DNA from: Amycolatopsis sp. EV170708-02-1
GTDB lineage: Bacteria; Actinomycetota; Actinomycetes; Mycobacteriales; Pseudonocardiaceae
Direction of reading: 5' to 3'
DNA length: 64,000 bases
NCBI RefSeq assembly: GCF_022479115.1
Contig: NZ_CP092497.1
Location: 1,674,001-1,738,000, forward strand
This document shows, piece after piece, positions 62,496 through 64,000 of this stretch. Within the stretch, counting starts at the first letter, position 1. Each line of letters opens with the position of its first letter. A model generated the notes under the pieces. It saw only the letters and a list, made by a program, of their open reading frames with translations. It was not told the origin of the DNA and did no database searches. A program made the position numbers and the translations under genes.

Positions 62496-62897
62496 CTACA
62501 GACTCGGCTCTCGCCGCTGTTTACCTTGCCGGGCCTTGACAATCCAGGCGCAGAAGAGAGTGAGGAGACCGACGCTGGTCCCCGCCGACACACCGACTTC
62601 CGGAGTGCTGATCTGGACGACGCCGACGACGACCCCGCCGCCGATGGTCAGCAGAAGGCACATCCGCAATGTCGGGGCCCAGCCGGCGAGCACCGCCATC
62701 GCCAGGCAGAGCCAGCTGTCGCGGGTCTGCACTTTGCGATGGCGGCCCGGCGTCCTCAGCAGCGGCCGCGCCGCGCGGATCATCTCCGCTGACGTCGCCA
62801 CCCGCCGAGCCGGCTTTTCGACGTGCTCGATGACGATTTTGACCCGTTGGGGCGGTCCGTTGTCTGGTGTCTTCGCGTTATCAGGCTGTATGGTCAC
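62496..62897 (-). CDS. Hypothetical membrane protein
   Basis: This 133-residue protein starts at GTG (TIQPDNAKTPDNGPPQRVKIVIEHVEKPARRVATSAEMIRAARPLL), a soluble cytosolic N terminus. About three hydrophobic segments follow (SWLCLAMAVLAGWAPTLRMCLLLTIGGGVVVGVVQIS; VGLLTLFCAWIVKA) and a basic tail. The start has no strong ribosome site. No family is recognised. It stands alone on the minus strand, upstream of the protease gene by about 120 bp. Confidence 0.6.
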   Translation of the reverse strand: MTIQPDNAKTPDNGPPQRVKIVIEHVEKPARRVATSAEMIRAARPLLRTPGRHRKVQTRDSWLCLAMAVLAGWAPTLRMCLLLTIGGGVVVGVVQISTPEVGVSAGTSVGLLTLFCAWIVKARQGKQRREPSL

Positions 62898-63613
62898 GAC
62901 CGTCCTGTCCTTGTTCTAGCGAGCTTGCGAATGGACATCCGCGTGGCCTCCTGTGACAGCAGGGGGCCACGCGTGCGTTACCGGTTCTTGACCGGTGCGG
63001 CTGAGGACATCTTGGCGAAAGCGGACTGTGACCGTTCAGTCGTACAGCGTGTGTCGCGCTGAACGGTATGCACGCGTCGCTCAACGGTCTGGGTGACCCC
63101 GAGAACTACTAAAAGTAGCGGGTGCGACCGAACGGCCCAGCGCCGCCGAAGGCCCGGAAACTTGCCTTTCCGGCGTTGGGCCAGGTCGGCGCGGAACGTC
63201 CGCCGTCGATTCCCTCCGCAGGTGGGAACCGGCTTTCTCTTGTCGGTGCGCGGTTTTTGGGCGCGATGCGAAATGCTGATCGCAACTGCCGAGTACGGTC
63301 GAATATCGGGCAAGCTCGACGACATTCGAGCAGTCGTCCTCACGTTGCGTTCACTCGATCAGGCGTTTGGTCGCCCGTTGTCGGCCCGCTCGGCTTACCA
63401 ACAGCGAGTGACTGGTCTGATCGGGTGGACAGCTCAGCTGAGCAGAAGGAGCGCGTAGTAGGCGAGGAAGTGGGAATTGGGACGTTGAGTGTTCCCGATC
63501 CTTCGTTGATCAAGGTCCGGGGCCGACTGGGGAGGATTCTGGACACTCAACGTCCGAAATCCTCCCCGCTCGACATCGGCCGCACCACTCGCGAGATCAT
63601 CTACGATGCGGAC
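62898..63613. other. Gene-free region of about 700 bp
   Basis: No convincing gene was found; a 121-codon frame at 63093-63458 lacks a ribosome site and any recognisable pattern. The region contains an inverted pair ACCGTTCAG (63031-63039) and CTGAACGGT (63059-63067), a CTAC-TAAAA-GTAG hairpin near 63105-63117, and two family B palindromes at its right end. It is less GC-rich than its surroundings. Confidence 0.6.
63471..63567. repeat. Palindrome family B, copies 2 and 3
   Basis: One imperfect palindrome (about 63473-63502) has ATTGGGACG around TTGAG and returns with TGTTCCCGAT. A second (63529-63567) has arms starting GGGGAGGATT with loop CTCAA and closing AATCCTCCCC, with three mismatched pairs. 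Both share the GGGACGNTNAACG core with 53059-53097. They lie directly upstream of the truncated methyltransferase gene. Confidence 0.7.
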
Positions 63614-64000
63614 GTGGACGAACGACCGATCACCACGGCGCAGCGCAACTTCCGGCGGGTCGCGGACGAGCTGGAAAGCATGGGGACCCAGGATCGTTTC
63701 ACCTACATCTTCCGCTCCCGATTGTGGAGTTCCTCGTCGGTCTCCGGGCCTGGCTCCGAGTCCGTCCAGACGCGGGAGCTGAGCGACCGGCTCCCGGCCC
63801 TCCTCGATCGCTTCGGGGTTCGGACGCTACTCGATCTTCCATGCGGTGATTACGGCTGGCTCAGCGAGGTGGAGCTCGATCTCGACCGGTACATCGGTGC
63901 GGATATCGTTCCCGATCTGATCGAGCTGAACGCCGAGCGGTTCCGGGACGATCCGGTCCACGAGTTCCGGGTGCTCGATCTGACCGCCGATCCGCTACCG
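63614..64000 (+). CDS. Class I SAM-dependent methyltransferase (partial, cut by right edge)
   Basis: The first 129 residues are visible. It starts at GTG (VDERPITTAQRNFRRVADELE) with TACGAT 6 bases upstream, suggesting a leaderless mRNA. LLDLPCGDYGWLSEVELDLDRYIGADIVPDLIELNAERF is a SAM-binding motif I plus motif II region of the FkbM/PRMT-like small-molecule type, with Cys in place of the usual second residue (LPCGDY). TYIFRSRLWSSSSVSGPGSES precedes it. The substrate cannot be told and the C terminus is outside the window. Confidence 0.8.
   Translation, partial: MDERPITTAQRNFRRVADELESMGTQDRFTYIFRSRLWSSSSVSGPGSESVQTRELSDRLPALLDRFGVRTLLDLPCGDYGWLSEVELDLDRYIGADIVPDLIELNAERFRDDPVHEFRVLDLTADPLP

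Noticed and set aside
63093..63458. Possible 121-residue gene
   Set aside because: Very Arg-rich, no ribosome site and no recognisable family; kept as gene-free DNA.

Overview
The window is high-GC actinobacterial chromosome, most like Amycolatopsis or a close member of the Pseudonocardiales. This is inferred from strong GC bias at third codon positions, frequent GTG and TTG starts, many apparently leaderless genes, a mycobacterial-type CmtR metal sensor, a SARP regulator, an ECF41 sigma factor and a 2-methylisoborneol (2-MIB) locus. No rRNA, tRNA, CRISPR array, integrase or transposase was seen. Both window edges cut genes.

Layout. 1-3000: the end of a catabolic operon (MIP18/DUF59 assembly protein and amidohydrolase, as found beside soluble alkane/propane monooxygenases), divergent from an AcoR-like regulator with a perfect palindrome between them. 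3000-9100: a reductase with its MerR regulator, malate dehydrogenase, MarR, a SnoaL-like/luciferase-like fusion and two tandem secreted DUF4360 proteins. 9100-16000: FUSC membrane protein, a frameshifted GH92 mannosidase, and an ECF41 sigma factor with its partner oxidoreductase. 16000-26750: secreted M36 protease, MFS exporter, a large secreted GH92 enzyme and a tannase/feruloyl esterase. 27000-31000: a three-gene ABC (FtsX type) exporter. 31100-36150: a large SARP-NB-ARC-TPR regulator divergent from two tandem imine-reductase-like genes. 36200-44650: a series of divergent regulator/target pairs (TetR-MDR twice, LysR-EamA/NmrA, TetR-small membrane protein) plus RraA-like and MBL proteins. 44670-46270: cmtR, cation transporter and methyltransferase.

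46700-51600 is the most distinctive locus: two consecutive family 2B (EshA-like, cyclic-nucleotide-domain) encapsulin shell genes, geranyl diphosphate 2-C-methyltransferase and 2-MIB synthase, in one direction with 4-bp to 53-bp spacing. The methyltransferase makes 2-methyl-GPP, the cyclase makes the earthy odorant 2-MIB, and a mixed protein shell probably packages the cyclase. A SLATT membrane protein and a small membrane protein follow.

53190-64000: an NAD-dependent DNA ligase (probably an accessory copy), a cation/proton antiporter, a TetR and a frameshifted aldehyde dehydrogenase, a TetR with two operator copies and a membrane protein, a secreted S1 protease, and a truncated methyltransferase at the right edge.

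Non-coding features are unusually rich. Three families of long, near-perfect palindromes recur between genes. One family frames a composite repeat of about 290-305 bp present in two inverted copies 26 kb apart (26752-27036 and 52705-53010), which differ by one 21-bp internal unit. Two otherwise well-preserved genes (GH92 and aldehyde dehydrogenase) each carry one frameshift, which may be real or a sequencing error.
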